From CAWEWH01 sp963812775 (GTDB lineage: Bacteria; Pseudomonadota; Alphaproteobacteria; Rhizobiales; Beijerinckiaceae), in contig CAWEWH010000007.1 in assembly GCA_963812775.1 (NCBI GenBank), forward strand, positions 124,001 to 188,000: 64,000 bases of DNA. Direction: 5' to 3'. A model generated the notes under the pieces. That model did no database searches, was not told the origin of the DNA, and saw only the letters and a list, made by a program, of their open reading frames with translations. Position 1 is the first letter of the stretch; the number at the start of each line of letters is the position of its first letter. A program made the position numbers and the translations under genes. Shown in pieces: positions 1 through 8,213 of the stretch.

Positions 1-414
1 CGCGTAGCGGGCGTTGGACAGCGGCACGACGAGCTGCGGTCCGGCGATGGTGGCGATCTCGTCGTCCACCTCGGCGGTCGACACCTTCACGTTGCCGGGA
101 TCGGCCAAGAGATAGCCGATGTCGCGCAGGAACGCCTCGTAGGCCGCAGCGTCGAAGGGCCGGCCGCGGCGTTCACGGTGCCAGGCATCGATCTTTTCCT
201 GCAGCTCGTCGCGCCGGGCGAGCAACGCGGCGTTGCGGGGCGCCAGATCGCGTACCAGCGCGGCAAAGCCGTCCCAGAATGCCTTCGGCGAAAGTTTCGT
301 CCCCGCCAGCGCCTCCTTGGCGATGAAATCGTGGAGGCATCGCGCCACGGAGAGACCGCCGGCCTCGATCCGGTCGGTTTCGGTCTGCAGCTTGGCTGAG
401 CTTTGGGCTGGCAT
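1..414 (-). CDS. glcB: Malate synthase G, N-terminal part (runs off the window edge)
   Basis: Malate synthase G condenses glyoxylate with acetyl-CoA to give malate in the glyoxylate bypass and in glycolate use; it is cytosolic. Only the first 138 codons lie in the window. The start is the ATG at 414 (MPAQSSAKLQ). The visible part matches the N-terminal clasp region of the family: FWDGFAALVRDLAPRNAALL near residues 47-66, then EIATIAGPQLVVPLSNARY just before the edge, which is highly characteristic of GlcB. Full-length members are about 720 residues, so most of the gene lies outside. It is divergent from the acyl-CoA synthetase gene, with about 190 bp between them. No frameshift is seen in this part. 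Identification is from remembered family sequence. Confidence 0.88.
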   Translation of the reverse strand, partial: MPAQSSAKLQTETDRIEAGGLSVARCLHDFIAKEALAGTKLSPKAFWDGFAALVRDLAPRNAALLARRDELQEKIDAWHRERRGRPFDAAAYEAFLRDIGYLLADPGNVKVSTAEVDDEIATIAGPQLVVPLSNARYA

Positions 415-601
415 GATCACTCCTCTTGCAACAACGCCTCGTTGGAGGAACCTAGCCGCTTGCACGCGCGCGGCAACTGCCTGCGGGTGGCCGGGCATGC
501 ACGTTCCGGCTACCGCTTGCGAGGCGGCGCGCTATAGTGGGCCAATTGCCGGTCAAAACGAGCGGCGTCAGCCGCCGATAAAGGCCCAAAGGGAGGAGAC
601 C

Positions 602-2146
602 ATCGACACGCTTGCGGTCGGCCGCATTCTCAGCGGCAAACGGGAGATAAGCCACGCCCGGCTCATGCAACGGGCACAATGCGCTGCGCGCGGCTTCACG
701 GAGCTGGGCGTCAAGGAGGGCGATGCCGTTGCCGTCATCCTACGCAATGACTTTGCCTTCTTCGAAGCGAGCTTCGCCACCCAGCAGCTCGGTGCCTACA
801 GCGTCCCGGTCAATTGGCACGGCAAGACGCCCGAGATCGCCTACGTGCTCAAGGATTGCGGCGCCAAGGCCGTCATCGCGCATGCCGATCTCATGCCGCA
901 GGTCGGGCCCGCCGTTCCCGATGGCTTACCGATCCTCGTCGTCCCGACGCCGCCGGAGATCGCCGCCAGCTACATGGTCCCGGCCGCTCTTTGTGAGCCC
1001 CCTGCCGGCCTGCAACTCTGGGATGACTGGGTTGAGGGGTTCGCGCCGCTGCCCGGCAGCCCCGCTGGCGCGATTTCGAGCATGATCTACACGTCAGGTA
1101 CGACCGGCAATCCCAAGGGCGTGCGGCGCCTGCTCAACCCGGAGGGCGCTGGCGCAATGGCGCGCCTCGCCAAGATCGTGTTCGGCATCGAGCCGGGCGT
1201 CGAGATGCGCACCGTGGTGACCGGCCCGCTCTATCACTCGGCGCCGAATTTCTTCGGCCTCTATGCGGTGCGCGACGGCGGCCTCGCCGTGCTGCAGCCG
1301 CGCTTCAACGAGATCGAGCTCCTGGAGATCATCCAGGCCTACCGCATCACGCATGTGCACCTCGTTCCGACCATGTTCGTCAGGCTGCTGCGGCTGCCCG
1401 AGGAGGTGAAGCGGCGCTACGACGTGTCGTCCCTCAAGGTGGTGGTGCATGGCGCCGCGCCCTGTCCGGGCGACGTGAAGCGGCGCATGATCGAGTGGTG
1501 GGGGCCGGTGATCGTCGAATATTACGGCGGCACCGAAACCGGCGCCGTTTGCTTCAACACCTCGGCGGAGGCGCTGAAGAAGCCCGGCACCGTCGGCCGG
1601 CCGCTGCCCGGCGGCAACGTCAGGATCGTCGGCGAGGACGGCAAGGCGCTCGGCCCGCGCGAGGTGGGCGAGGTCTATCTGTGGATCGACGGCTTCCCCA
1701 ACTTCACCTACCACAACAATCCGGAGAAGCGCGCCGCCTGCGAGCGCGACGGCTTGGTCAGCATCGGCGACGTGGGATATCTCGACGAGGACGGCTATCT
1801 CTTTCTCTGCGACCGCAAGAACGACATGGTCATCATGGGCGGCACCAACATCTACCCGGCCGAGATCGAGGCGGAGCTGGTCAACATGCCGGGCGTGCAG
1901 GACAGCGCGGTGTTCGGCATTCCCGACGAGGAGTTCGGCGAGCGCGTCGCCGCTTACGTGCAGCCGCGGGAAGGCGCCAAGCTGACCGACGCCGACGTGC
2001 GCGCCTATCTCAGGGAGCGCGTCGCCAGCTACAAGATCCCGCATGTCATCAAATTCGCGGCGGAGCTACCGCGCGAAGACTCCGGCAAGATCATGAAGCG
2101 CAAGCTGCGTGAGCCGTATTGGGCCAATGTCGGGCGGCGGATCTGA
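602..2146 (+). CDS. AMP-forming acyl-CoA synthetase (FadD-like)
   Basis: Activates a carboxylic acid to its CoA thioester through an acyl-adenylate; the substrate is unknown. Motifs, numbered from 602: P-loop YTSGTTGNPKG at about 163-173, YYGGTET at about 307-313, hinge motif DRKNDMVIMGGTNIYP at about 404-419, and the C-terminal catalytic lysine in SGKIMKRKLR near 495. The start is uncertain. A strong Shine-Dalgarno (GGGAGGAG, 591-598) sits just before an ATC codon at 602, which gives MDTLAVGR, the usual N-terminus for this type. The nearest in-frame ATGs are at 497, upstream of that site, and 665, which would remove residues expected in the family. From 602 the protein is 514 aa, a normal length. 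The acyl-CoA dehydrogenase follows 14 bp downstream, so the pair probably forms one catabolic operon. Confidence 0.82.
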   Translation: MDTLAVGRILSGKREISHARLMQRAQCAARGFTELGVKEGDAVAVILRNDFAFFEASFATQQLGAYSVPVNWHGKTPEIAYVLKDCGAKAVIAHADLMPQVGPAVPDGLPILVVPTPPEIAASYMVPAALCEPPAGLQLWDDWVEGFAPLPGSPAGAISSMIYTSGTTGNPKGVRRLLNPEGAGAMARLAKIVFGIEPGVEMRTVVTGPLYHSAPNFFGLYAVRDGGLAVLQPRFNEIELLEIIQAYRITHVHLVPTMFVRLLRLPEEVKRRYDVSSLKVVVHGAAPCPGDVKRRMIEWWGPVIVEYYGGTETGAVCFNTSAEALKKPGTVGRPLPGGNVRIVGEDGKALGPREVGEVYLWIDGFPNFTYHNNPEKRAACERDGLVSIGDVGYLDEDGYLFLCDRKNDMVIMGGTNIYPAEIEAELVNMPGVQDSAVFGIPDEEFGERVAAYVQPREGAKLTDADVRAYLRERVASYKIPHVIKFAAELPREDSGKIMKRKLREPYWANVGRRI

Positions 2147-2160
2147 ATAGGGAGAAAGCC

Positions 2161-3303
2161 GTGGACGCAGCCGTACGCGAGAGCGAGGAGCTGGCGCTGT
2201 TTCGCGACAGCGCGCGCCGCTTCTTCGAGAGAGAATGCCTGCCTCATGTCGAGCGCTGGGAGCGCGAGGGCATCGTCGGCCGCGACATCTGGCTGAAGGC
2301 GGGAGCCGCTGGGATGCTCTGCGCCGCCGTGCCGGCCGAGTATGGCGGTCCGGGTGGCACCTTCGCGCACGAGAAGATCCTCATCGAGGAGCAGGCGCGC
2401 CTCGGCATCGGAGGCTTCGCCAATTCCCTGCATTCGAGCATCATCACGCCCTACATCCTCAACTACGGCTCCGAGGATCAGAAGCGCCGCTGGCTGCCGA
2501 AGCTCGCTTCGGGCGAGCTCATCGCCGCCATCGCCATGACCGAGCCCGGCACCGGCTCGGACCTGCAGGGCGTGCGCACGACCGCCAAGCTCGACGGCAA
2601 CCACTACGTGATCGACGGCGCCAAGACCTTCATCAGCAACGGCCAGCTTGCCGACCTTATCGTCGTCGTCGCCAAGACCAACCCCAAGGAAGGCGCCAAG
2701 GGCGTGTCGCTGATTGTCGTCGAGACGGCTGGCCTCGAAGGGTTCAAGCGCGGCCGCAATCTGGAGAAGATCGGCCAGCACGCACAGGACACATCGGAGC
2801 TGTTCTTCGACAACGTGCGCGTGCCGACCGCCAACCTGCTGGGGCCGGAGGAAGGTCTCGGCTTCAAGCAGCTCATGCAGCAATTGCCGCAGGAGCGGCT
2901 GGTCATCGCCATCGACGCTGTGGCGCTGATGGAGCGGGCGCTCGATCTGACCATCGCCTATGTGAAGGACCGCAAGGCCTTCGGCCGCGCCATCATCGAT
3001 TTCCAGAACACGCGCTTCAAGCTCGCCGAGGCCAAGAGCGAGACGCGCATCGCCCGCGTCTTCGTCGACGATTGTGCCGAGAAGCTCTTGAACGGCGAAC
3101 TCGATGCCGAGACGGCCGCCATGGCAAAATGGTGGACGAGCGATCGCCTCTGCCACCTGATCGACGAATGCCTGCAGCTCTTCGGCGGCTATGGCTACAT
3201 GCGCGAGTTCCCCATCGCCCGCATGTGGGGCGACGCCCGTGTCCTGAAAATCTATGGTGGCACCAACGAGATCATGAAGGAATTGATCTCGCGGACACTG
3301 TGA
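2161..3303 (+). CDS. Acyl-CoA dehydrogenase
   Basis: FAD enzyme introducing a 2,3 double bond in an acyl-CoA and passing electrons to ETF; cytosolic. 380 aa, the normal length. The GTG at 2161 is chosen because GGGAGA lies just upstream and it directly follows the acyl-CoA synthetase. The substrate and FAD-binding motif MTEPGTGSDLQG is near residue 126, and the C-terminal YGGTNEIMKELI near 365. In that last motif Gly occupies the position of the catalytic Glu of medium-chain enzymes. The Glu in PQERLVIA aligns with the relocated base of isovaleryl-CoA and long-chain-type dehydrogenases. With the upstream ligase it should act on a branched or aryl-alkyl acid, but the substrate is not determined. 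The stop is 1 bp before the next start. Confidence 0.9.
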   Translation: MDAAVRESEELALFRDSARRFFERECLPHVERWEREGIVGRDIWLKAGAAGMLCAAVPAEYGGPGGTFAHEKILIEEQARLGIGGFANSLHSSIITPYILNYGSEDQKRRWLPKLASGELIAAIAMTEPGTGSDLQGVRTTAKLDGNHYVIDGAKTFISNGQLADLIVVVAKTNPKEGAKGVSLIVVETAGLEGFKRGRNLEKIGQHAQDTSELFFDNVRVPTANLLGPEEGLGFKQLMQQLPQERLVIAIDAVALMERALDLTIAYVKDRKAFGRAIIDFQNTRFKLAEAKSETRIARVFVDDCAEKLLNGELDAETAAMAKWWTSDRLCHLIDECLQLFGGYGYMREFPIARMWGDARVLKIYGGTNEIMKELISRTL

Positions 3304-3304
3304 C

Positions 3305-4255
3305 ATGCGCCACCGGTCGACAGCAGCATTTTTCGGGCGCCGGGCGCGCGGCATCACGCCGGCATGGCTCGCGGCGCTCGTCGCCGGCATTGCTCTCTTC
3401 CCTTCGGGCATTCGCGCCGAGCCGTTCCGCCTCATCGTCACCGAGCTTGCGGCGCCGCTCTTGCCCAACTCGGTGATGGAGCTCGCCAAGAGCCGCGGCT
3501 ATTTCGAGCGCGAGGGCGTCGACGTCGAGATCGTGCGCGTGCAGGAGACGCCGATGGCCATGGCGGCGCTGCTGGCCGGGGAGGGCGACATGGCCAATGT
3601 CGCGCTCAACTCCGTACTGCGGCTCGCGGCCCGCGACCAGCTCAAGGCCAAGGCGGTCGCATCGCCCAACAAGTCCTTTCCCTATGTCATCGTGGCGCGC
3701 CGCGGCATCGCATCGGTGGCGGCGCTCTCGGGCGCCACCTTCGGGGTGGGTCGGGTCGGTAGCCTCGACTATTCGCTTACTCGCGAAGTGCTGCGCGCCA
3801 AGGGCATCGACGTCGACAAGCTCACCATGCTGGCGGCCGGGACACCGGAGATCCGCTTGAAGGCGCTGGCGGCCGGACGCATCGACGCCACGACGGTCTC
3901 GGCCGCCGCTTGGTCAGTCTTCGCCGACAAGTCCATCGCCCACGTGCTCGTCGAGGAGGACGAGTTCTTCCGCATCGCGCCCGTCGTCGCCAAGGTCAAC
4001 ATCGTGCCGGACAAGGTCCTGGCCCGACGCCGCGGCGACGTGGTCCGCGTCGTTGCGGCGCTGATCAAGGCCTCGCGCGACTTCGCCCGCCGACCCGAGG
4101 ACTGGGCGGACGCCATGGAGAAGGCCCGCCCTGACATCCGCCGCGAGACGCTCCTCGCGCTTGCTCTGACCTTCAAGACAAGCTGGAGCGTCAATGGCGG
4201 GCTCAGCCGGCCGGAGCTCGACTACACGGCCCGCTGGATGCTCCAGAACTCCTGA
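3305..4255 (+). CDS. NMT1/SsuA-like ABC substrate-binding protein with frameshifted C-terminus
   Basis: Periplasmic solute-binding protein of the nitrate/sulfonate/thiamine-precursor (NMT1/TauA/SsuA) fold, with a signal peptide (AALVAGIALFPSGIRAEP). The frame stops at TGA 4253-4255 after LQNS. One base later (gag ttc, from 4254) an open frame runs EFRDLKPVELLDWVDFSVVD and on to TGA 4371-4373. That is the expected C-terminal helix of the family, and its stop makes an ATGA overlap with the next gene at 4370. Removing one base at 4253 restores a 355-aa protein. The insertion is therefore either a sequencing error or a recent mutation. It heads a tightly packed operon with the PQQ-associated ABC genes; no permease of its own type is adjacent, though one lies at 9524-11232 on the other strand. 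Confidence 0.82.
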   Translation: MRHRSTAAFFGRRARGITPAWLAALVAGIALFPSGIRAEPFRLIVTELAAPLLPNSVMELAKSRGYFEREGVDVEIVRVQETPMAMAALLAGEGDMANVALNSVLRLAARDQLKAKAVASPNKSFPYVIVARRGIASVAALSGATFGVGRVGSLDYSLTREVLRAKGIDVDKLTMLAAGTPEIRLKALAAGRIDATTVSAAAWSVFADKSIAHVLVEEDEFFRIAPVVAKVNIVPDKVLARRRGDVVRVVAALIKASRDFARRPEDWADAMEKARPDIRRETLLALALTFKTSWSVNGGLSRPELDYTARWMLQNS

Positions 4256-4369
4256 GTTCCGCGATCTCAAGCCCGTCGAGCTCCTCGACTGGGTCGATTT
4301 CTCGGTCGTGGACGAGGTCCGAGCCAAGCTCGGCGACGATGAAAGCGCCGATCGGCCGACGCGCACCCC

Positions 4370-5569
4370 ATGACAATGATGACAATGTCAACGACCACGC
4401 GCCGCATCTTCGCGGTCCTGGCTGTTTCGGCTTTGGCGTTCATCGCCGTGCCGGCCGCAGCCCAGGAGGTGTCGGTTGCGCATCTGACCTACGAGCGGCC
4501 TGCGCCGCGCCCGCACGAGATTACGCTGCCGCCCGTGGACGAAGGCACGGCGGGCTCCGCCTTGGCGGTTGCCGACAACAATAGCGGCCGCACCGCCGCC
4601 GGCCCCTCGTTCAAGCTCGAAGCCGTCACGCTGGGCGAGACAGATGCGGCCGCCGATGCGGCGCGGCGCCTTGCCGACGAAGGCGTCCGCATCCTGGTCG
4701 TCGACTTGCCGGCCGATCGCCTGCTCGAGGTTGCCGATGCGCTTGCGGGCCGCGACGTGCTCATCCTCAATGCGGGCGCCGGTGACGACCGTCTGCGCGG
4801 TGCCGATTGCCGCAAGAACGTCTTCCACGTGGCGCCGAGCCGCGCCATGCTGGCCGACGCGGTGGCGCAATTCCTGGCCGCTCGCCGCTGGCGCAAGGTT
4901 TTCCTCCTCACCGGGCCGGAGCCTGCCGATCAGCTTTACGTCGAGGCGGTGCGCCGCGCCGCCAAGAAATTTAGCCTGCAGATTACCGCCGAGAAGCCAT
5001 GGGACCTCGGGCCCTTGGCGCGCACGCGCGCCGACAGCCCGACGACGGCCGAAGCCCTCGTGCTGACGCGCGGCCTCGATGCCGACGTGATCTGGGTGGC
5101 CGACGAGGCCGGCGACTTTGGCGATTACCTCCTTTACCACACCGCCGATCCCAAGCTAGTGGTCGGCACGCAGGGGCTTGCGGCAACGACCTGGCATCGC
5201 GCCCACGACTACTGGGGCGCGCCGCAACTGCACAGCCGCTTCATCCGGCGGGCCGGGCGCCCCATGCGTCCTTTGGATTACCAGGCCTGGACTGCCATGC
5301 GCGCCGTCGGCGAAGCGGTTGTCCGCACCGGCTCCGCCGACCCGCGGCAGCTCGCCGTCTATCTGGCCGGCAGCGAGTTCGATCTCGCCGCCTTCAAGGG
5401 CCTGGGGCTCAGCTTTCGGCCGTGGGACCGGCAACTGCGGCAGCCGCTGCTTCTCGCCCAGCCCGCCGCCGTCGTCTCCGTCTCGCCGCAGCCCGGTTAT
5501 TTGCACCAGCGTACCGTCCTCGATACGCTCGGCACCGATCAGCCGGAGAGCCAGTGCAAGGCTCCATGA
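4370..5569 (+). CDS. PQQ-dependent alcohol dehydrogenase-associated ABC substrate-binding protein
   Basis: Periplasmic binding protein (399 aa) of the kind encoded with PQQ alcohol dehydrogenase systems (the family I know as TIGR03863). The N-terminus MTMMTMSTTTRRIF precedes a signal peptide ending near AVPAAAQE. Characteristic stretches are LRGADCRKNVFHVAPSRAML, VVGTQGLAATTWHRAHDYWG and the C-terminal QPGYLHQRTVLDTLG followed by PESQC. The start at 4370 overlaps by four bases (ATGA) the restored stop of the preceding binding protein, and its stop overlaps an ATG at 5566 just before the propeller gene. The ligand is unknown; known systems are linked to ethanol or phenylethanol oxidation. It probably acts with the ATPase and permease at 6631-8192. 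Confidence 0.85.
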   Translation: MTMMTMSTTTRRIFAVLAVSALAFIAVPAAAQEVSVAHLTYERPAPRPHEITLPPVDEGTAGSALAVADNNSGRTAAGPSFKLEAVTLGETDAAADAARRLADEGVRILVVDLPADRLLEVADALAGRDVLILNAGAGDDRLRGADCRKNVFHVAPSRAMLADAVAQFLAARRWRKVFLLTGPEPADQLYVEAVRRAAKKFSLQITAEKPWDLGPLARTRADSPTTAEALVLTRGLDADVIWVADEAGDFGDYLLYHTADPKLVVGTQGLAATTWHRAHDYWGAPQLHSRFIRRAGRPMRPLDYQAWTAMRAVGEAVVRTGSADPRQLAVYLAGSEFDLAAFKGLGLSFRPWDRQLRQPLLLAQPAAVVSVSPQPGYLHQRTVLDTLGTDQPESQCKAP

Positions 5570-5628
5570 CGATCGCCGGGATGACCATCGCCAGACGACA
5601 AATCACCGCGAAACGCCGGGGGAGCCGT

Positions 5629-6609
5629 ATGGGCATATGCTTGCGCTTCGTTGTCGCTGCGGCGGCGAGCGTCGGCATCGCGGCCGCGGAGCCGGCCGCT
5701 GCCGCTTCAGCCTTCGTGTCGAACGAGAAGGACAACAGCGTCAGCGTCATCGATATGGCGACCCAGGCGGTGACCAAGACCTTCAAGGTTGGGCGGCGTC
5801 CTCGGGGCGTGGCGCTGAGCCCCGACGGCAGCCGGCTCTATGTCTGCGCCAGCGACGACAACGTCGTGAACGTCGTCGACACCGCAACCCTCAAGATCAT
5901 CAAGTCGCTCAAGGTCGGCGACGATCCCGAGCGTGTCGCCCTGCATCCCTCCGGCAAGCGGCTCTACGTCGCCAACGAGGACGACAACCAAGTCACCGGC
6001 GTCGACATCGACAGCGGCAAGGTGCTGGCGAAGATCGATGTCGGCGTCGAGCCAGAGGGCGTCGCCATCAGCCCGGACGGCAAGCTTCTCGTCGCTACGT
6101 CGGAAACCTCCAACATGGCGCACTTCATCGACACCGAGACTCACAAGATGGTCGACGGCGTGCTGGTCGATGCGCGTCCCCGCTATGCCGCCTTCGCGGC
6201 CGACGGCAAGACATTGTGGGTCAGCTCCGAGGTCGGCGGCCGCGTCAGTGTCATCGACGTGGCGACGCGAAAGATCCTGCACAAGGTGAGCTTCCAGATC
6301 GCCGGCGTGACGGAGGACCAGATCCAGCCGGTGGGCATCCGGCTCACCCGTGACGGCAGCCGCGCTTTCGTGGCTCTCGGGCCTGCCAATCGCATCGCCG
6401 TAGTCGACACCAAGACGCACAGCGTGGAGAAATACCTGCTGGTTGGCCAGCGCGTCTGGCACGTCGATCTCACGGCCGACGAGAGCCTTTTGGTCACCAC
6501 CAACGGTGTCTCCAACGACGTCTCGATCATCGACGTGCCGAACCTCAAGGTGCTGAAGTCGGTGCGCGTCGGCCGTAGCCCGTGGGGCGTGGTGGTGGCG
6601 CCGCAATGA
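5629..6609 (+). CDS. YVTN-type beta-propeller protein of PQQ catabolism clusters
   Basis: Secreted 326-aa beta-propeller of the PQQ-dependent catabolism-associated group (TIGR03866 as I recall). The start at 5629 has GGGGGAG immediately upstream and gives a clean signal peptide (MGICLRFVVAAAAS, cleavage after AAAA). In-frame ATGs at 5566 and 5581 are possible; the 5566 one overlaps the upstream stop as ATGA and may couple translation. The mature part has repeated blades with motifs such as DNSVSVIDMATQAV, DNVVNVVDTATLKI, RVSVIDVATRKI and NDVSIIDVPNLKV, each followed by a GRRPRGVALSPDG-like turn. Role unknown; it may bind a redox or alcohol ligand in the periplasm. It is always found with the neighbouring ABC genes in the families I know. 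Confidence 0.85.
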   Translation: MGICLRFVVAAAASVGIAAAEPAAAASAFVSNEKDNSVSVIDMATQAVTKTFKVGRRPRGVALSPDGSRLYVCASDDNVVNVVDTATLKIIKSLKVGDDPERVALHPSGKRLYVANEDDNQVTGVDIDSGKVLAKIDVGVEPEGVAISPDGKLLVATSETSNMAHFIDTETHKMVDGVLVDARPRYAAFAADGKTLWVSSEVGGRVSVIDVATRKILHKVSFQIAGVTEDQIQPVGIRLTRDGSRAFVALGPANRIAVVDTKTHSVEKYLLVGQRVWHVDLTADESLLVTTNGVSNDVSIIDVPNLKVLKSVRVGRSPWGVVVAPQ

Positions 6610-6630
6610 CCATGCACCTGGCATGTTGAC

Positions 6631-7389
6631 GTGGACCAAGACAGCAGCCTAGACGCCCTCGACATTCGCGATGTGACGCATGCCTACGGCGCGCGGCGCG
6701 CCCTCGATGGCGTGTCGCTGAACGTGCCGCAAGCCCGCTTCGTGGTGCTGGTCGGTCCCAATGGCGCCGGCAAGACGACGTTGTTCTCGATCGCCACCGG
6801 CTTGCAACGCGCCGCCCGCGGCCAGGTGCGCGTCTTCGGCTGCGACATGGCGTCGGCGGCCTGGCGCGGTCTCGCCCGGATGGGCGTCGTCTTTCAGGCG
6901 CGCACCCTCGATCCCGAACTGACGCTTTGGCAGAACCTCACCTATCATGCCGCCCTGCATGGGCTCGCCGGCCGTGTGGTTCGTGGGCGCATCGAGAAGC
7001 TGCTCGACCAGGCCGGGCTCTTGGCGCGCCGGCACGACAAGGCGCGCGCCTTGTCGGGTGGTCAGTGGCGGCGGGTCGAGATCGCCCGCGCCCTGGTGCA
7101 TGCGCCCCGGCTTTTGCTTCTCGACGAGCCGACCGTCGGCCTCGATCCGGCCTCGCGCGCCGACATCCTGGCACAGGTGCGGGCGCTGGTGCGCGAGGAG
7201 GGCCTCGCGGCCCTGTGGGCCACGCATCTCCTCGACGAGATCGAGCCGGCAGACGACGTGTGCGTGCTGCATGGCGGCCGGCTGGTCGCAAAAGGACGCG
7301 CCGACGCCATCGCGTCGGGCGCGGGAGCGGCGAGCTTCGCGGCGGCCTTCGCAGCGCTCACGTCCGAGCCGGCCGGGCGCGCCGCATGA
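6631..7389 (+). CDS. ABC transporter ATP-binding subunit, PQQ alcohol dehydrogenase system
   Basis: Cytoplasmic ATPase (252 aa) of the transporter linked to PQQ-dependent alcohol oxidation (TIGR03864-type, also called PedB-like). Walker A GPNGAGKTT is at about residues 42-50, the signature LSGGQWRRVEIARAL from about 141, Walker B LLLLDEPTVGLD from about 161, and the switch His in WATHLLDEIE. The start is the GTG at 6631, 21 bp after the propeller gene; no better in-frame ATG exists. It ends in an ATGA overlap with the permease gene. The sequence resembles ABC-2 (DrrA/NodI-type) ATPases rather than importer ATPases, so transport may be outward or serve a non-canonical role despite the associated binding protein. 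Confidence 0.88.
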   Translation: MDQDSSLDALDIRDVTHAYGARRALDGVSLNVPQARFVVLVGPNGAGKTTLFSIATGLQRAARGQVRVFGCDMASAAWRGLARMGVVFQARTLDPELTLWQNLTYHAALHGLAGRVVRGRIEKLLDQAGLLARRHDKARALSGGQWRRVEIARALVHAPRLLLLDEPTVGLDPASRADILAQVRALVREEGLAALWATHLLDEIEPADDVCVLHGGRLVAKGRADAIASGAGAASFAAAFAALTSEPAGRAA

Positions 7390-8192
7390 GCGCCGCGGCC
7401 CCGCTCATCTGCCTCAAGGGAATCGTCGGGCGCGAGTTCCTGCGCTTCGTGCATCAGAAGGGGCGCTTCTTCTCCGCCCTGGTGCGGCCCCTGGTCTGGC
7501 TCGTCATATTCGCCGCCGGCTTCCGCAGCGTGCTCGGCGTGTCGATCATCCCGCCCTACGAGACTTACGTGCTCTACGAGGTCTACGTGGCGCCCGGCCT
7601 TGTCGCCATGGTGCAGCTCTTCAACGGCATGCAATCGTCGCTGTCGATGGTCTACGACCGCGAGGTCGGCGCCATGCGCGTGCTGCTCACCAGCCCCTTT
7701 CCGCGCTGGCTCCTGCTCCTCTCCAAGCTGGTGGCCGGTGTGCTCGTGTCGCTCGTCCAGGTCTATGTCTTCCTGGCCATCGCCCGCGCATGGGAGGTCG
7801 ACATCCCCTGGCTCGGCTATCTCGCGGCGCTGCCGGCCCTCGTGCTTACCGGGCTGATGCTCGGAGCCATCGGCCTCTTCCTGTCGTCGCTCATCCGCCA
7901 GCTCGAGAATTTCGCCACGGTGATGAATTTCGTCATCTTCCCGATGTTCTTCGCTTCCTCGGCGCTCTATCCGCTGTGGCGCATCCGCGAGGCGAGCGAG
8001 ACGCTCTACAACGTGTGTCTTGTCAATCCCTTTACGCATGCGGTTGAGCTCATCCGCCACGCGCTTTATCTGTCGTTCGAGCCGCGCGCCTGCGCCGTGG
8101 TGGCGGCGACGACGCTCGTGTTCATCGTCCTGTCGGTGTGGGCCTACGATCCCGGCCGCGGCTTGGCGCGCGCTGCCGCCGTGAAGGATTAG
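7386..8192 (+). CDS. ABC-2 type permease, alcohol ABC transporter (PedC-like)
   Basis: Inner-membrane permease of 268 aa, last gene of the PQQ-associated cluster. The ATG at 7386 overlaps the ATPase stop by four bases, so the two are translationally coupled. About six membrane segments are visible, including ALVRPLVWLVIFAAGF, LVAGVLVSLVQVYVFLAI, LVLTGLMLGAIGLFLSSL and VMNFVIFPMFFASSAL, with the ABC-2 features LTSPFPRW and NPFTHAVELIRHALY. It pairs with the ATPase at 6631. The expected partner, a PQQ alcohol dehydrogenase with its cytochrome c, is not in this window. The gene ends 21 bp from the convergent ogt stop. Confidence 0.87.
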   Translation: MSAAAPLICLKGIVGREFLRFVHQKGRFFSALVRPLVWLVIFAAGFRSVLGVSIIPPYETYVLYEVYVAPGLVAMVQLFNGMQSSLSMVYDREVGAMRVLLTSPFPRWLLLLSKLVAGVLVSLVQVYVFLAIARAWEVDIPWLGYLAALPALVLTGLMLGAIGLFLSSLIRQLENFATVMNFVIFPMFFASSALYPLWRIREASETLYNVCLVNPFTHAVELIRHALYLSFEPRACAVVAATTLVFIVLSVWAYDPGRGLARAAAVKD

Positions 8193-8213
8193 CGAAGCAG
8201 GGAGCTCCTCGCC

